Below are positions 28,978 through 38,142 of a DNA stretch of 64,000 nt, piece by piece. The stretch's first letter is position 1. Every line of letters starts with the position of its first letter. The translations under genes and the position numbers were made by a program. Under the pieces are notes generated by a model. It worked only from the letters and a program-made list of their open reading frames with translations. It searched no databases and was not told the DNA's origin. Source of the DNA: Pseudomonas koreensis (lineage in GTDB: Bacteria; Pseudomonadota; Gammaproteobacteria; Pseudomonadales; Pseudomonadaceae); assembly GCF_012986595.1 (NCBI RefSeq), contig NZ_JAAQYM010000004.1:248001-312000 (forward strand), in the 5' to 3' direction.

Positions 28978-30321
28978 TCAGATCGATTGAGCGGCGACAT
29001 CCCGCATCAACAGTCCAAAGCGCAAATCCACCGCATCCGGAATCGGCAGGTACACCGTGTGCCCATCCCCCGGTGCGACTTCGATCGCTTCACCCTTGAC
29101 GTTCTGCAACTGGTGCAGATCGAAGTGGAAATTGCCCTTGGGCGTCATCAGTTCGAGATGGTCGCCCAGTGCAAAGCGGTTTTTCACCTTGACCTCGGCC
29201 AGCCGGTCGCGGCGTTCGCCGGTCAGCTCGCCGACGAACTGTTGGCGCTCCGACACCGAGCTGCCGTTCTGATAGTTCTGGTATTCGTCATGCACATGCC
29301 GACGCAGGAAGCCCTCGGTGTAGCCGCGCTGCGCCAGTGATTCGAGATCGGTCATCAGGCTGCGATCGAAGGCGCGGCCGGCCACCGCATCGTCGATGGC
29401 CCGGCGATAGACCTGCGTGGTGCGCGCGCAATAGAAGTGCGACTTGGTGCGGCCTTCGATCTTCAGCGAATGCACGCCCATGCGGCTCAGGCGTTCGACG
29501 TGTTGCACCGCGCGCAGGTCCTTGGCGTTCATGATGTAGGTGCCGTGCTCGTCTTCGAACGCGGGCATCAACTCATCGGGGCGATTGGCTTCCTGCAGCA
29601 GGAACACCTGATCGGTCGGCGCGCCGATGCCCAGGGTCGGCTCCGGCTGGAAGCTCTGCACGATCTCGCCGAGTTGATTTTCGGTCGCCTCCTGCGCCGA
29701 GTATTTCCAGCGGCAGGCATTGGTGCAGGTGCCCTGGTTGGCGTCGCGCTTGTTCATGTAGCCCGACAGCAGGCAGCGCCCGGAGTAGGCCATGCACAAC
29801 GCGCCATGGACGAACACTTCCAGCTCCATGCCCGGCACCTGCTCGCGGATTTCGCCGATCTCCTCCAGCGACAGTTCCCGCGAGAGGATGATCCGGCTCA
29901 GCCCCTGTTGTTGCCAGAACTCGACGCTTGCCCAGTTCACCGTGTTGGCTTGCACCGAGAGATGGATCGGCATCTGCGGAAAATGCCGGCGCACCAGCAT
30001 GATCAGGCCCGGGTCGGACATGATCAGCGCATCCGGCGCCATCTCGATCACGGGTGTCAGGTCCTTGAGGAAGGTCTTGAGCTTGGCGTTGTGTGGGGCG
30101 ATGTTGACCACCACGTAAAAGCGTTTGCCCTGAGCCTGGGCTTCGCGAATGCCGAGTGCGAGGTTGGCGTGGTCGAACTCGTTGTTGCGCACCCGCAGGC
30201 TGTAGCGCGGCTGCCCGGCATAGACTGCATCGGCGCCGTAGGCGAAGGCATAGCGCATGTTCTTCAGGGTGCCGGCGGGGGCAAGCAGTTCCGGGGCGGC
30301 GAGGGGCAGTTCAGGGATCAT
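28978..30321 (-). CDS. trhP: tRNA hydroxylation protein TrhP (U32 peptidase family, YegQ)
   Basis: Member of the U32 family, 447 residues. In E. coli, TrhP is needed for prephenate-dependent 5-hydroxyuridine formation at tRNA position 34. Seen: LLAPAGTLKNMRYAFAYGAD at the start of the barrel, and the family core EVFVHGALCMAYSGRCLLSG followed by Cys-containing NQGTCTNACRW, matching the conserved metal-site cysteines. A C-terminal RNA-binding-like segment carries ELMTPKGNFHF. It stands alone between a palindromic repeat and the divergent isochorismatase gene. True peptidase activity is not expected. Confidence 0.92.
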   Translation of the reverse strand: MIPELPLAAPELLAPAGTLKNMRYAFAYGADAVYAGQPRYSLRVRNNEFDHANLALGIREAQAQGKRFYVVVNIAPHNAKLKTFLKDLTPVIEMAPDALIMSDPGLIMLVRRHFPQMPIHLSVQANTVNWASVEFWQQQGLSRIILSRELSLEEIGEIREQVPGMELEVFVHGALCMAYSGRCLLSGYMNKRDANQGTCTNACRWKYSAQEATENQLGEIVQSFQPEPTLGIGAPTDQVFLLQEANRPDELMPAFEDEHGTYIMNAKDLRAVQHVERLSRMGVHSLKIEGRTKSHFYCARTTQVYRRAIDDAVAGRAFDRSLMTDLESLAQRGYTEGFLRRHVHDEYQNYQNGSSVSERQQFVGELTGERRDRLAEVKVKNRFALGDHLELMTPKGNFHFDLHQLQNVKGEAIEVAPGDGHTVYLPIPDAVDLRFGLLMRDVAAQSI

Positions 30322-30526
30322 GGCGGCATCGATCGCAAAAGCGCGGCAGGGTAGGGCAGTTGCAAGCGCGGTTTATTGATCTGGATCTACGTTTGAGTGG
30401 GTGGAGTTTATCTGTGCAGCTGATCTGTGCAGAACCGGCACAGATCATGTGCCGGTTTCACTGTGTTCGGTGTGGCAGTGGCTGCTTAACCTTGGCTGAT
30501 CCACTCAACCGCAGCAGGAACTCCCC

Positions 30527-31213
30527 ATGCAAAACTTCACCCGTCGTTTGCTGACCGCTTGTGCATTTTCCGGTGTATTGGCCAGCGCCGCAGCGATTGC
30601 CGATAACCATCCGACCATTCGAGCGATGTCCGGCGCGATGCCGGTCGATCATCTGCCGGCCGGCAAGTCGGCGCTGATCGTGATCGATTTTCAGAATGAA
30701 TATTTCAGCGGACGGATGCCGATCCCGGACGGCGCCGCTGCCCTGGCGAAAACCCGTGAGCTGATCACCTTTGCCGACAGCCACAAGATCCCGGTGTATC
30801 ACGTGCAGCACGTTGCACCGGCCGGTTCGGCGGTGTTTGCCATTGATGGCGAGACAGTCAAATTCCATAAGGACATGCAGCCACGGGCCAAGGATGTGGT
30901 GCTGCAAAAGAACACAGTCAGCGTGTTTGCCAGCACTGATCTTGACCAGCAGCTGAAAAAGGCCGGCATCCAGACGCTGATCATTTCCGGGCTGATGACC
31001 CACGCCTGTGTCGCCGGCGCGGCGCGTGATGCGGCGCCTTTGGGCTACAACGTGATCGTCGCCGCCGACGCCTCGGCGACCCGCGCCATCACCCGGGTCA
31101 ACGGTGTGTCCATCGACAAGGACTCCCTGCATCAGGCCGCATTGGCGGAAGTCGAAGACACCTTCGGCGATGTCCTCGGCACTGAACAGATTGTGCAGTT
31201 GCCGGTGCGCTGA
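30527..31213 (+). CDS. Exported isochorismatase-family hydrolase
   Basis: Cysteine hydrolase of 228 residues. The triad is present: Asp in ALIVIDFQNEYF, Lys in VVLQKNTVSVF and Cys in GLMTHACVAGAARDA. Unusually it begins with a Sec signal peptide (MQNFTRRLLTACAFSGVLAS, cleavage near ADN at 26), so it should act in the periplasm. Family members hydrolyse isochorismate, nicotinamide, biuret or similar amides. A periplasmic location makes an amidohydrolase role more likely than siderophore synthesis. The Cys-flanking residues do not identify the substrate. Confidence 0.88.
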   Translation: MQNFTRRLLTACAFSGVLASAAAIADNHPTIRAMSGAMPVDHLPAGKSALIVIDFQNEYFSGRMPIPDGAAALAKTRELITFADSHKIPVYHVQHVAPAGSAVFAIDGETVKFHKDMQPRAKDVVLQKNTVSVFASTDLDQQLKKAGIQTLIISGLMTHACVAGAARDAAPLGYNVIVAADASATRAITRVNGVSIDKDSLHQAALAEVEDTFGDVLGTEQIVQLPVR

Positions 31214-31323
31214 CGGCGTTCGCCGTTCGGCAACTATGCTCCATGAACAAAGATGGCACTCGCGCGCGCCGCGGCGGACTAAGGTTCGGGGCGTGCGAGA
31301 CGCCTGACTGACATGGATCGGAC

Positions 31324-32385
31324 ATGAACGAGAAAACCCTGCAATTCAAATCCCTCACCGTGTTGCTGCTGTTGGTGACGGTCGCCTTCATCTGGATTCT
31401 GCTGCCGTTCTACGGCGCGGTGTTCTGGGCGGTGATCCTCGGCATCCTGTTTGCGCCGATGCAACGCCGTTTGCAGCAGAAATTCGGCTGGCGACGCAAC
31501 CTGACAGCGCTTTGCACCTTGGGCATTTGTCTGGTCATCGCGATTTTGCCGGTGATCATCCTCAGCGTGTTGTTGGTCCAGGAAGGCGCGACGGTGTACA
31601 ACAACATCGAAAGCGGCCAATTGGATATCGGCGCCTATCTGGCGCAGTTCAAGCACAGTCTGCCCCCGTACTTTCAGCATTTGCTCGACCGCTTCGGCAT
31701 GGGCGAACTCAACGGTTTGCGCGAAAAAATCGTCAAGGCGTCGATGCAGGGCAGCCAGGTGCTGGCCACTCAGGCCTTCAGTTTCGGCCAGGGCACGTTC
31801 GAGTTCGTGGTCAGCTTCGGCATCATGCTGTACCTGCTGTTTTTCTTTCTGCGCGACGGCGCTGAACTGGTGCGCAAGGTCCGCGCCGCGGTGCCACTGG
31901 AAGAGACTCACAAGCGCCGTTTGCAGCTGAAGTTCAACCGGGTGGTGCGCGCAACGGTGAAGGGCAACCTGGTGGTGGCGGTCACTCAGGGCGCATTGGG
32001 CGGGGCGATTTTCTGGTTTCTCGACATCCCCAGCGCGTTGCTGTGGGCGGTGTTGATGGGCTTTCTGTCGCTGTTGCCAGCGGTGGGCGCGGGGATCGTC
32101 TGGGCTCCGGTGGCGGTGTACTTCCTGCTCAGCGGGATGATCTGGCAGGGCGTGGTGCTGGCGCTGTTCGGGGTGTTTGTGATCGGCCTGGTCGACAACG
32201 TGCTGCGCCCGATTCTGGTGGGCAAGGACACGCGCATGCCGGATTACATGATCCTGATCTCGACCCTCGGCGGTCTCGCGGTGTTCGGCCTCAACGGTTT
32301 CGTCATCGGGCCGCTGATCGCGGCGCTGTTCATGTCGAGTTGGGCGCTGTTCATCGAGACCAAGCCGAAGGTCCAGTTGCCTTAA
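31324..32385 (+). CDS. AI-2E family transporter
   Basis: Polytopic inner-membrane protein of 353 residues in the AI-2E/PerM family, with about eight helices. Seen: helix 1-2 LLLVTVAFIWILLPFYGAVF, a long cytoplasmic/periplasmic helix region with amphipathic segments, and the C-terminal signature GLVDNVLRPILVGKDTRMPDY. Some members export autoinducer-2, others act as sodium/proton exchangers. Nothing here selects between them. The 3' end overlaps by 4 bp a small minus-strand gene. Confidence 0.9.
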   Translation: MNEKTLQFKSLTVLLLLVTVAFIWILLPFYGAVFWAVILGILFAPMQRRLQQKFGWRRNLTALCTLGICLVIAILPVIILSVLLVQEGATVYNNIESGQLDIGAYLAQFKHSLPPYFQHLLDRFGMGELNGLREKIVKASMQGSQVLATQAFSFGQGTFEFVVSFGIMLYLLFFFLRDGAELVRKVRAAVPLEETHKRRLQLKFNRVVRATVKGNLVVAVTQGALGGAIFWFLDIPSALLWAVLMGFLSLLPAVGAGIVWAPVAVYFLLSGMIWQGVVLALFGVFVIGLVDNVLRPILVGKDTRMPDYMILISTLGGLAVFGLNGFVIGPLIAALFMSSWALFIETKPKVQLP

Positions 32386-32564
32386 GCGTGGAACGGGGCG
32401 CTGACGAGTTTCTGCGACAGCGCCTGCGCCGCCGGCAAGGATGTGAGCGGGCCGCTGATCGGCTCGCCGTCGCGCACCAGATACCAGCAGGCGAGCAATC
32501 CCGTCGCTCTGAGGGATGCGGGAACCGCGCTGCCGACCACCGACATGATTTGAACCTGAGCCAT
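32382..32564 (-). CDS. Small hypothetical protein
   Basis: Protein of 60 residues starting MAQVQIMSVVGSAV, with GGAGG eight bases upstream of the ATG. It contains CWYLVRDGEPISGPLTSLPA, a pattern like the GYF_2/DUF4339 'W-Y-x-x-x-D/G-x-x-x-G-P' element, so it may be a short GYF-like module. No partner is apparent. It is convergent with the AI-2E gene and overlaps it by 4 bp. Confidence 0.7.
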   Translation of the reverse strand: MAQVQIMSVVGSAVPASLRATGLLACWYLVRDGEPISGPLTSLPAAQALSQKLVSAPFHA

Positions 32565-32666
32565 GACATGTACCTCCATCAATCTATGGAGCTACCTTAG
32601 GGATTCGCTGCGCTCAGGGACAATCAACGCTTTTGATAGTGGTCATTGATAACAGTGAGGGCTGTT

Positions 32667-32861
32667 TCAGTCGACAACCTGATCGAGCATGTGCACCACT
32701 TCGCGCTCGTTGAGCAGGCCCTTGTGCACCAGATTCTCGGCCAATAGCGAAAGAAACTTGGCGCAGCGGTGGCCTTCCAGGTGCTTGAGTTCGGTCAGTG
32801 CGCTGTACACCTTGCTGGAGGTGCACAAGCCGACGATGCGGTGCGGATTCTGTGTAGGCAT
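32667..32861 (-). CDS. Small conserved-looking hypothetical protein
   Basis: Protein of 64 residues, predicted mostly helical: IVGLCTSSKVYSALTELKHL, then a helix rich in Leu (CAKFLSLLAENLVHKGLLNE) and a C-terminal EVVHMLDQVVD. AAGGAC precedes the ATG by 7 nt. No domain is recognised. It lies 102 bp upstream of the 60-residue gene at 32564 on the same strand and may be cotranscribed. Confidence 0.7.
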   Translation of the reverse strand: MPTQNPHRIVGLCTSSKVYSALTELKHLEGHRCAKFLSLLAENLVHKGLLNEREVVHMLDQVVD

Positions 32862-33050
32862 GAGTCGTCCTTGTTGTTATCAACCTGTTGTTTATGGACG
32901 GATTCAGATTGCGGTTCCGTCATGACAAATAGATGACCGTTCTGTGTTTGGGCCCAACGGTCATGTCCATCATGCCGACTTTAACGGTTCGAACTGTCCC
33001 GACAGCGACCTTCAGCCGATTTTTTCAGACGTTGCCCGACCGACGGTCAT

Positions 33051-33082
33051 AAAAAAGCCCCGCTATAAAAGCGGGGCTTTTT
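33051..33082 (-). terminator. Terminator downstream of the PXPV-type gene
   Basis: Stem AAAAGCCCCGCT / AGCGGGGCTTTT with loop ATAAA and a T-run (T5 after the C) on the + strand; on the minus strand the stem is followed by TTTTTT. It is probably bidirectional. Confidence 0.9.
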
Positions 33083-33089
33083 CTTGCTG

Positions 33090-33434
33090 TTACCAGCGAC
33101 CACCGTAGTAGTGCGGGTGGCCGTAGTAGCCGCGTGGTGGACCGTAGTAGACCGGGCCAGGCACATAAACCGGTTGTTGCACGTAGACCGGCGCAGGCTG
33201 GTAGTAGACCGGTGGTGGCGGTTGTTGCACGTAAACCGGTGCCGGTTGAGCGTAAACAGGCTGTTGAACGTAGACCGGCCGGTCCTGATTGATCAATGCC
33301 GAGCCGATGATGGCCGAGCCGACGATCGCACCAAACACTGCCGGACCCTGCCAGCCACCGCCGTGGGCTTCTGCCTGACCTGTGATAGCAAATGCACCAA
33401 TCAACAAGGCCACGATGGGGAGTTTACGAATCAT
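33090..33434 (-). CDS. Exported Pro/Tyr/Val-rich repeat protein (PXPV family)
   Basis: Protein of 114 residues. A signal peptide (KLPIVALLIGAFAITGQAEA) is cleaved near residue 23. A glycine-zipper stretch follows (GAIVGSAIIGSALI), then repeated (P)VYVQQP / PAPVYY units, and a His/Tyr/Gly-rich tail. The pattern matches the PXPV repeat family, a small surface or envelope protein group of unknown role. The glycine zipper suggests membrane association. It is monocistronic with a strong terminator. Confidence 0.85.
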   Translation of the reverse strand: MIRKLPIVALLIGAFAITGQAEAHGGGWQGPAVFGAIVGSAIIGSALINQDRPVYVQQPVYAQPAPVYVQQPPPPVYYQPAPVYVQQPVYVPGPVYYGPPRGYYGHPHYYGGRW

Positions 33435-33690
33435 GATAATTCCTCGGTTCTTCGACCCGGCGTCCGGGCCTGCACCAGGCCCAAAGTTGTCGCGGGGATA
33501 CTTCTATGACAGCGAAATTCTGAAAATCAGCACAGCCGCTGGGTAAATTTTGTGTAAGGTCTGTACCGGCTTCTTTACCAGTGGGTCAAAGGGGCACGCA
33601 GCCCGTTGCAGACAAGTGCTTATGATCGTTCAGAACCCGATGGAATGGCTAACTCCGTCCATCCGAAAGTCCGTTTGAAGGAGAAGTTTC

Positions 33691-34509
33691 ATGCAGATGA
33701 ATCCCAACAAAGACACCCAGCTGTGCATGTCCCTGTCCGGGCGCCCCGGGAATTTCGGTCTGCGGTTTCACAACCATTTGTATGAGCAGTTGGGCCTGAA
33801 CTTCTATTACAAGGCGTTCAGCAGTCAGGACTTGCCGGGGGCGGTGGGCGGGATTCGTGCGCTGGGGATTCGCGGTTGCGGCGTGTCGATGCCGTTCAAG
33901 GAAACGTGCATTGCGCTGGTCGATGAGCTGGATGCGTCGGCGGCGGCGATTCAGTCGATCAACACCATCGTCAACACTGACGGCCACCTCAAGGCCTACA
34001 ACACCGACTACATCGCCATCGCGCAGTTGCTGCAAACCCACGCGGTGCCGCAAGAAACGACGTTCGCCCTGCGCGGCAGTGGCGGCATGGCCAAAGCGGT
34101 GGCCAGCGCCCTGCGCGATGGTGGCTATCAGAACGGTTTGATTGTGGCCCGTAACGAGCGCGCGGGCAGGGCACTGGCGGATTCGCTGGGCTATCGCTGG
34201 CAGGCCGAACTGGGCGAAGAACGCCCGCAGATGCTGATCAATGTCACGCCGGTGGGCATGGACGGCGGGCCGGAGGCGGGACAACTGGCGTTCGCGCCAG
34301 AGGTAATCCAGGCTGCCGATACCGTGTTCGATGTGGTGGCGATCCCGTCGGAAACGCCGCTGATCGTGCGCGGGCGTGCCGAGGGTAAAAAGGTCATCAC
34401 CGGGCTGGAAGTGATTGCGATCCAGGCGCTGGAGCAGTTCGTGTTGTACACGGGCGTGCGCCCGACTGAAGAGCAATTCGCGGCGGCGGTGGCGTTTGCC
34501 CGTAGCTGA
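33691..34509 (+). CDS. Shikimate 5-dehydrogenase-like protein
   Basis: NAD(P)-dependent dehydrogenase-fold protein of 272 residues. It has an N-terminal substrate domain with Lys70 in MPFKET and Asp106 in YNTDY, the SDH catalytic pair, and a C-terminal Rossmann domain starting LRGSGGMAKAVASAL. The shikimate-binding serines of AroE are replaced by CMSLSGRPG, typical of the SdhL/HI0607-type paralogues, which have weak shikimate activity. So a role outside the core aromatic pathway is likely. GAAGGAG lies 8 nt before the ATG. No aro genes adjoin it. Confidence 0.87.
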   Translation: MQMNPNKDTQLCMSLSGRPGNFGLRFHNHLYEQLGLNFYYKAFSSQDLPGAVGGIRALGIRGCGVSMPFKETCIALVDELDASAAAIQSINTIVNTDGHLKAYNTDYIAIAQLLQTHAVPQETTFALRGSGGMAKAVASALRDGGYQNGLIVARNERAGRALADSLGYRWQAELGEERPQMLINVTPVGMDGGPEAGQLAFAPEVIQAADTVFDVVAIPSETPLIVRGRAEGKKVITGLEVIAIQALEQFVLYTGVRPTEEQFAAAVAFARS

Positions 34510-34540
34510 TCATTGTGTTGTGTAGGGGCCTTACCGGCCC

Positions 34541-34632
34541 CATCGCTGGCAAGCCAGCTCCCACAGGTTTCGGGTTGAAACACAAATATCTGAACAACCC
34601 CAGATTCTGTGGGAGCTGGCTTGCCAGCGATG
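34541..34632. repeat. Palindromic repeat, family E
   Basis: CATCGCTGGCAAGCCAGCTC... at the left is matched exactly by GAGCTGGCTTGCCAGCGATG at the right. It is the only full copy in the window; a remnant lies near 55530. Confidence 0.92.
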
Positions 34633-34718
34633 AATTCCACTCGGTTTACCTGCTGCCTATACTGCGGCATCAGCAAGCAAAGACTTGCCCCTCATAAAAA
34701 CCTGATCGAGGCCCCCCC

Positions 34719-35237
34719 ATGCATCCGCGCATCCTCAACCTGCACCAGGTCGAACTCGAACCCCTGCCCGAAGCCCTTGCTCCCGAAGGCGAAACCGCAG
34801 GCCGCTATCAACAGCGCATGGCGCGCATCGGCCAGCAATTGGGCGCGCAGAAGCTCGGCTATCGGCTGTACGCACTGCCGCCGGGCATGCGCGGTAGTCC
34901 GTTTCACAGTCATCGGGTCAATGAAGAGATGTTCTATGTGGTGGCCGGCGAGGGCGAGGTGCGGCTGGGGGCCGAGCGCTTCGCGATCCGTGCGGGCGAT
35001 GTGATTGCCTGCCCACCCGGCGGCCCCGAAACGGCGCATCAGATCATCAACACCAGCGATGCGGAGCTGCGTTATCTGGCGGTCAGCACCCAGCAGCAGC
35101 CGGACATCTGTGAATACCCGGACTCCAACAAATACGCAGTGATGGACAACTTCAAGGTCGACGCCGCGGGCAACGCGTCAGGATTCGTCGCCGTGGCGCG
35201 GCAGGCCGATGGGGTGGATTACTGGGATGGCGAATAG
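34719..35237 (+). CDS. Cupin-domain protein
   Basis: Small beta-barrel protein of 172 residues. Cupin motif 1 is SPFHSHRVNEEMFYVVAGEG (two His and one Glu as metal ligands), and motif 2 is GDVIACPPGGPETAHQIIN (third His). The C-terminus adds TQQQPDICEYPDSNK, found in a subgroup of uncharacterised cupins. It may be an isomerase, epimerase or sensor; no substrate is suggested. It follows a palindromic repeat and has no close neighbours on its strand. Confidence 0.88.
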   Translation: MHPRILNLHQVELEPLPEALAPEGETAGRYQQRMARIGQQLGAQKLGYRLYALPPGMRGSPFHSHRVNEEMFYVVAGEGEVRLGAERFAIRAGDVIACPPGGPETAHQIINTSDAELRYLAVSTQQQPDICEYPDSNKYAVMDNFKVDAAGNASGFVAVARQADGVDYWDGE

Positions 35238-35263
35238 ATCCCATGCAGGCTCACTCCTACAGG

Positions 35264-35450
35264 GTAATGCTGTTCACTTAAGCCCGACACTGTGACTGTG
35301 ACTGTGGCGAGGGAGCTTGCTCCCGCTGGGCTGCGTAGCAGTCCCTCTTTTGGGGCCGCTTCGCGACGCAGCGGGACGGTGCGGCGATCCGACAAGCTCC
35401 CTCGCCACGGGTTTCAATTGAACGCAAAATTCTTAAGTGAGCAGCATTAC
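35264..35450. repeat. Nested palindromic element flanked by direct repeats
   Basis: 19-nt inverted arms (35264-35282 and 35432-35450, one mismatch) enclose the family A element at 35303-35409. CACTCCTACAGGG lies directly outside on both sides (35252-35264 and 35450-35462) as a direct repeat, so the whole looks like one repeat inserted into another. Confidence 0.75.
35303..35409. repeat. Palindromic repeat, family A
   Basis: Left arm TGTGGCGAGGGAGCTTGCTC; right arm shortened and diverged (GACAAGCTCCCTCGCCACGG). It is the core of the nested element 35264-35450. Confidence 0.88.
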
Positions 35451-35473
35451 ACTCCTACAGGGGGGTGAGGTGA

Positions 35474-36118
35474 TCATTCGAGGCGCGCCAGGCGCTCTTC
35501 CAGCGCGGCAATCCGTGCTTCCAGCTCTTCGATACGCTCAACCGAAACACCGCCGCTCGCCCGCTCGCCGGGATTGTGCCGCGCCGCCAGAATCGCCTCG
35601 ATGTCCGCCGGGTCACCCAGCGCATGGGTGTAGCGGTCTTCGCGTTGCCCGGCCTGACGCGGGATCAGCACCGCCAACCCGCGCGCGATCAGGCGCTCAA
35701 GCTGATGCACCACTTGCTCGGCATCTTCGAAGTCATGCATGCGCCCGCTGCGGGTCAGCAGCTCGTTGACGGTCTGCGGCCCGCGCAGAAACATCAATCC
35801 GGTAAGAATCACCTGGGCCGGCACCAGTTCAAGCGCCTTGTCGACCTTGTGCTCCCAGCGATCGGCGCGACTGCCCATGACCAGCTTGGCGTAACCGTGG
35901 CTTTCCAGCGCCCGCAGGCTCTGGCCGACCTGGCCCTGGGTCAGGTTCATCACTGGCTCGCGGCTGGTTTTCTGATTGCAGGCCAGCACCAGCGCATTGA
36001 GGGTCAGCGGGTAGGTTTCCGGGCTGGTGGCCTGTTTTTCGATCAGCGAACCCAGAATACGGATTTCCGTGGCGTTGAGCCGGGGTTCGTCGGTAGTGGT
36101 TTCAAGTTCGGTGGTCAT
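35474..36118 (-). CDS. yceH: YceH family protein (DUF480)
   Basis: Cytosolic protein of 214 residues made of tandem winged-helix domains (DUF480/UPF0502). Family features: [20 protein letters not shown] at the N-terminus, then [19 protein letters not shown], and [20 protein letters not shown] in the second domain. A C-terminal coiled coil ([20 protein letters not shown]) ends the protein. A DNA-binding role is likely from the fold, but no function is established. It is divergent from the DUF1993 gene. Confidence 0.9.
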   Translation of the reverse strand: MTTELETTTDEPRLNATEIRILGSLIEKQATSPETYPLTLNALVLACNQKTSREPVMNLTQGQVGQSLRALESHGYAKLVMGSRADRWEHKVDKALELVPAQVILTGLMFLRGPQTVNELLTRSGRMHDFEDAEQVVHQLERLIARGLAVLIPRQAGQREDRYTHALGDPADIEAILAARHNPGERASGGVSVERIEELEARIAALEERLARLE

Positions 36119-36243
36119 CGCGCGTTCCCTCTGCAGTCGAAGGCGCCTAGCCTAATCCTTGGCTAATAAAAGGCAAGCCGTGTGGTCATCAAGCATGGCT
36201 ATAATCGCCTCCACGATCCACCCCGCCACCACACGAGACTGCC

Positions 36244-36753
36244 ATGACCATTTCCCTGTACGCCGCATCCGTCCCGGTTTTTCAACAAATGCTCAACGCC
36301 CTGAGCGATGTCCTGAAAAAGGCTGAAGCCCACGCCACCGAGAAAAACATCGACCCGAACGCCTTCCTGCAGGCGCGCCTGTACCCGGACATGTTCCCGC
36401 TGGTGCGTCAGGTGCAGATCGCCGTTGACTTCGCCAAGGGCGTTTCCTCGCGTCTGGCCGAAGTCGAAATCCCGAAATATGACGACACCGAAACCACCTT
36501 CGCCGAGCTGCAGGCGCTGATCGCCAAGGTCCTGGCCTACATCGGCGAGATCAAGCCGGAGCAGATCAACGGCAAGGAAGGCATCGAGATCGTTACCCGT
36601 CCGGGCACTCCGAAAGAGAAGCGCTTCAGCGGCCAGGCTTACCTGCTGAGCTACGGTCTGCCGCAGTTCTTCTTCCACGTCACCACCACCTACGCGCTGC
36701 TGCGCCACAACGGTGTTGAAGTGGGTAAACGCGATTACATGGGCGCGTACTAA
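36244..36753 (+). CDS. DUF1993 domain protein
   Basis: Cytosolic helical protein of 169 residues with the DUF1993 pattern: YPDMFPLVRQVQIAVDFAKG, then ETTFAELQALIAKVLAYIGE, and FFHVTTTYALLRHNGVEVGK near the end. The four-helix arrangement resembles DinB-like folds, with His in the last helix, but metal ligands are not obviously complete. Function is unknown. A strong terminator follows 14 bp after the stop, so it is monocistronic. Confidence 0.88.
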   Translation: MTISLYAASVPVFQQMLNALSDVLKKAEAHATEKNIDPNAFLQARLYPDMFPLVRQVQIAVDFAKGVSSRLAEVEIPKYDDTETTFAELQALIAKVLAYIGEIKPEQINGKEGIEIVTRPGTPKEKRFSGQAYLLSYGLPQFFFHVTTTYALLRHNGVEVGKRDYMGAY

Positions 36754-36766
36754 AACACCCGGCAAC

Positions 36767-36806
36767 AAAAAAGCCCGCCAAGGTTTGTGCCTTGGCGGGC
36801 TTTTTA
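36767..36806 (+). terminator. Terminator after the DUF1993 gene
   Basis: Stem AAGCCCGCCAAGG / CCTTGGCGGGCTT, loop TTTGTG, then a T-run. Confidence 0.93.
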
Positions 36807-36816
36807 TCGCTTTTTT

Positions 36817-36905
36817 TGTAGGAGTGAGCCTGCTCGCGAAAGCGGTGTGTCATTCAAAGGTGAGTTTGCAGATCAGGCGCCATCGCGAGCAGGCTCACTC
36901 CTACA
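36817..36905. repeat. Palindromic repeat, family C variant
   Basis: TGTAGGAGTGAGCCTGCTCG left arm and CGAGCAGGCTCACTCCTACA right arm, exact complements. Confidence 0.92.
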
Positions 36906-36909
36906 GGGG

Positions 36910-38142
36910 TTATGCGGTGCGTTGGGCCTTTGCTTCTTCACCTAGGCAAGCCGCCGCCGTAAACAACACGTCAGTGGACGAATTCAGCGCGGTTTCCGCC
37001 GAGTCCTGCAACACGCCGATGATGAAGCCGACTGCCACCACTTGCATGGCAATCTCGCTCGGGATGCCGAACAGGCTGCACGCCAGCGGGATCAGCAGCA
37101 GCGAACCGCCGGCCACGCCCGAAGCGCCACAGGCGCAGATCGCCGCGACGACGCTGAGCAGGATGGCCGTCGGAATGTCCACGGCAATGCCCAGCGTGTG
37201 CACAGCGGCCAGGGTCAATACGGTGATGGTGATCGCCGCGCCGGCCATGTTGATGGTCGCGCCCAGCGGGATCGATACCGAGTAGGTGTCTTCATGCAGA
37301 CCCAGGCGTTTGCTCAGTTCCAGATTGACCGGAATGTTCGCCGCCGAGCTGCGGGTAAAGAACGCGGTGATACCGCTTTCGCGCAGGCACTTGAGGGTCA
37401 GCGGGTACGGGTTGCGGCGCAGTTTCCAGAACACGATCAGCGGGTTCATCACCAGCGCCACGAACAGCATGCAGCCCAGCAGTACGGCCAGCAGGTGCGC
37501 ATAACCGATCAGCGCGCCGAAGCCCGAGGTGGCGAGGGTCGAGGCCACCAGACCGAAAATGCCCAGCGGGGCGAAGCGAATCACCACCCGCACAATCACG
37601 GTCACGCCGTTGGACAGGTCGCCCAGTACCTCGCGCGTGGTGTCGCCGGCGTGGCGAATGGCAACGCCCATGCCGATTGCCCAGGCCAGAATGCCGATGA
37701 AGTTGGCGTTCATCAGTGCGCTGACCGGGTTGTCGACCACGCTCAGCAGCAGGCTTTGCAGCACCTCGGCAATCCCGCCCGGCGCGGTGACGGCCACGTT
37801 GTCGGTGGACAACACCAGATGGGACGGAAACGCCATGCTGGCGATAACTGCCACCACTGCCGCGGCAAAGGTGCCGAGCAGGTACAGGAACAGGATCGGC
37901 CGGATGTGGGTTTCCTGGCCGTGCTTGTGGTTGGCAATCGAGGCCATCACCAGCACGAACACCAGGATCGGTGCCACGGCTTTCAGTGCCGAGACGAACA
38001 CTTTACCGATGAACGCCGAGCCTTTCGCCGCTTCCGGCGCGAACAGCGCCAGGGCGATACCGGCGATCAGGCCGATCAGGATCTGCGTGACCAGGCTGAG
38101 GTTTTTCAGGCGTTGCAATAGAGAAGGGGATGAAGCGGTCAT
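36910..38142 (-). CDS. sstT: Serine/threonine:sodium symporter SstT
   Basis: DAACS-family inner-membrane symporter importing serine and threonine with sodium, 410 residues. Seen: [20 protein letters not shown] in helix 1, the Ser-rich hairpin [20 protein letters not shown] in reentrant loop 1, [20 protein letters not shown], and [20 protein letters not shown] in the second hairpin. Length and the motifs fit SstT better than GltP or DctA. A family C repeat lies just beyond the stop. Confidence 0.94.
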   Translation of the reverse strand: MTASSPSLLQRLKNLSLVTQILIGLIAGIALALFAPEAAKGSAFIGKVFVSALKAVAPILVFVLVMASIANHKHGQETHIRPILFLYLLGTFAAAVVAVIASMAFPSHLVLSTDNVAVTAPGGIAEVLQSLLLSVVDNPVSALMNANFIGILAWAIGMGVAIRHAGDTTREVLGDLSNGVTVIVRVVIRFAPLGIFGLVASTLATSGFGALIGYAHLLAVLLGCMLFVALVMNPLIVFWKLRRNPYPLTLKCLRESGITAFFTRSSAANIPVNLELSKRLGLHEDTYSVSIPLGATINMAGAAITITVLTLAAVHTLGIAVDIPTAILLSVVAAICACGASGVAGGSLLLIPLACSLFGIPSEIAMQVVAVGFIIGVLQDSAETALNSSTDVLFTAAACLGEEAKAQRTA

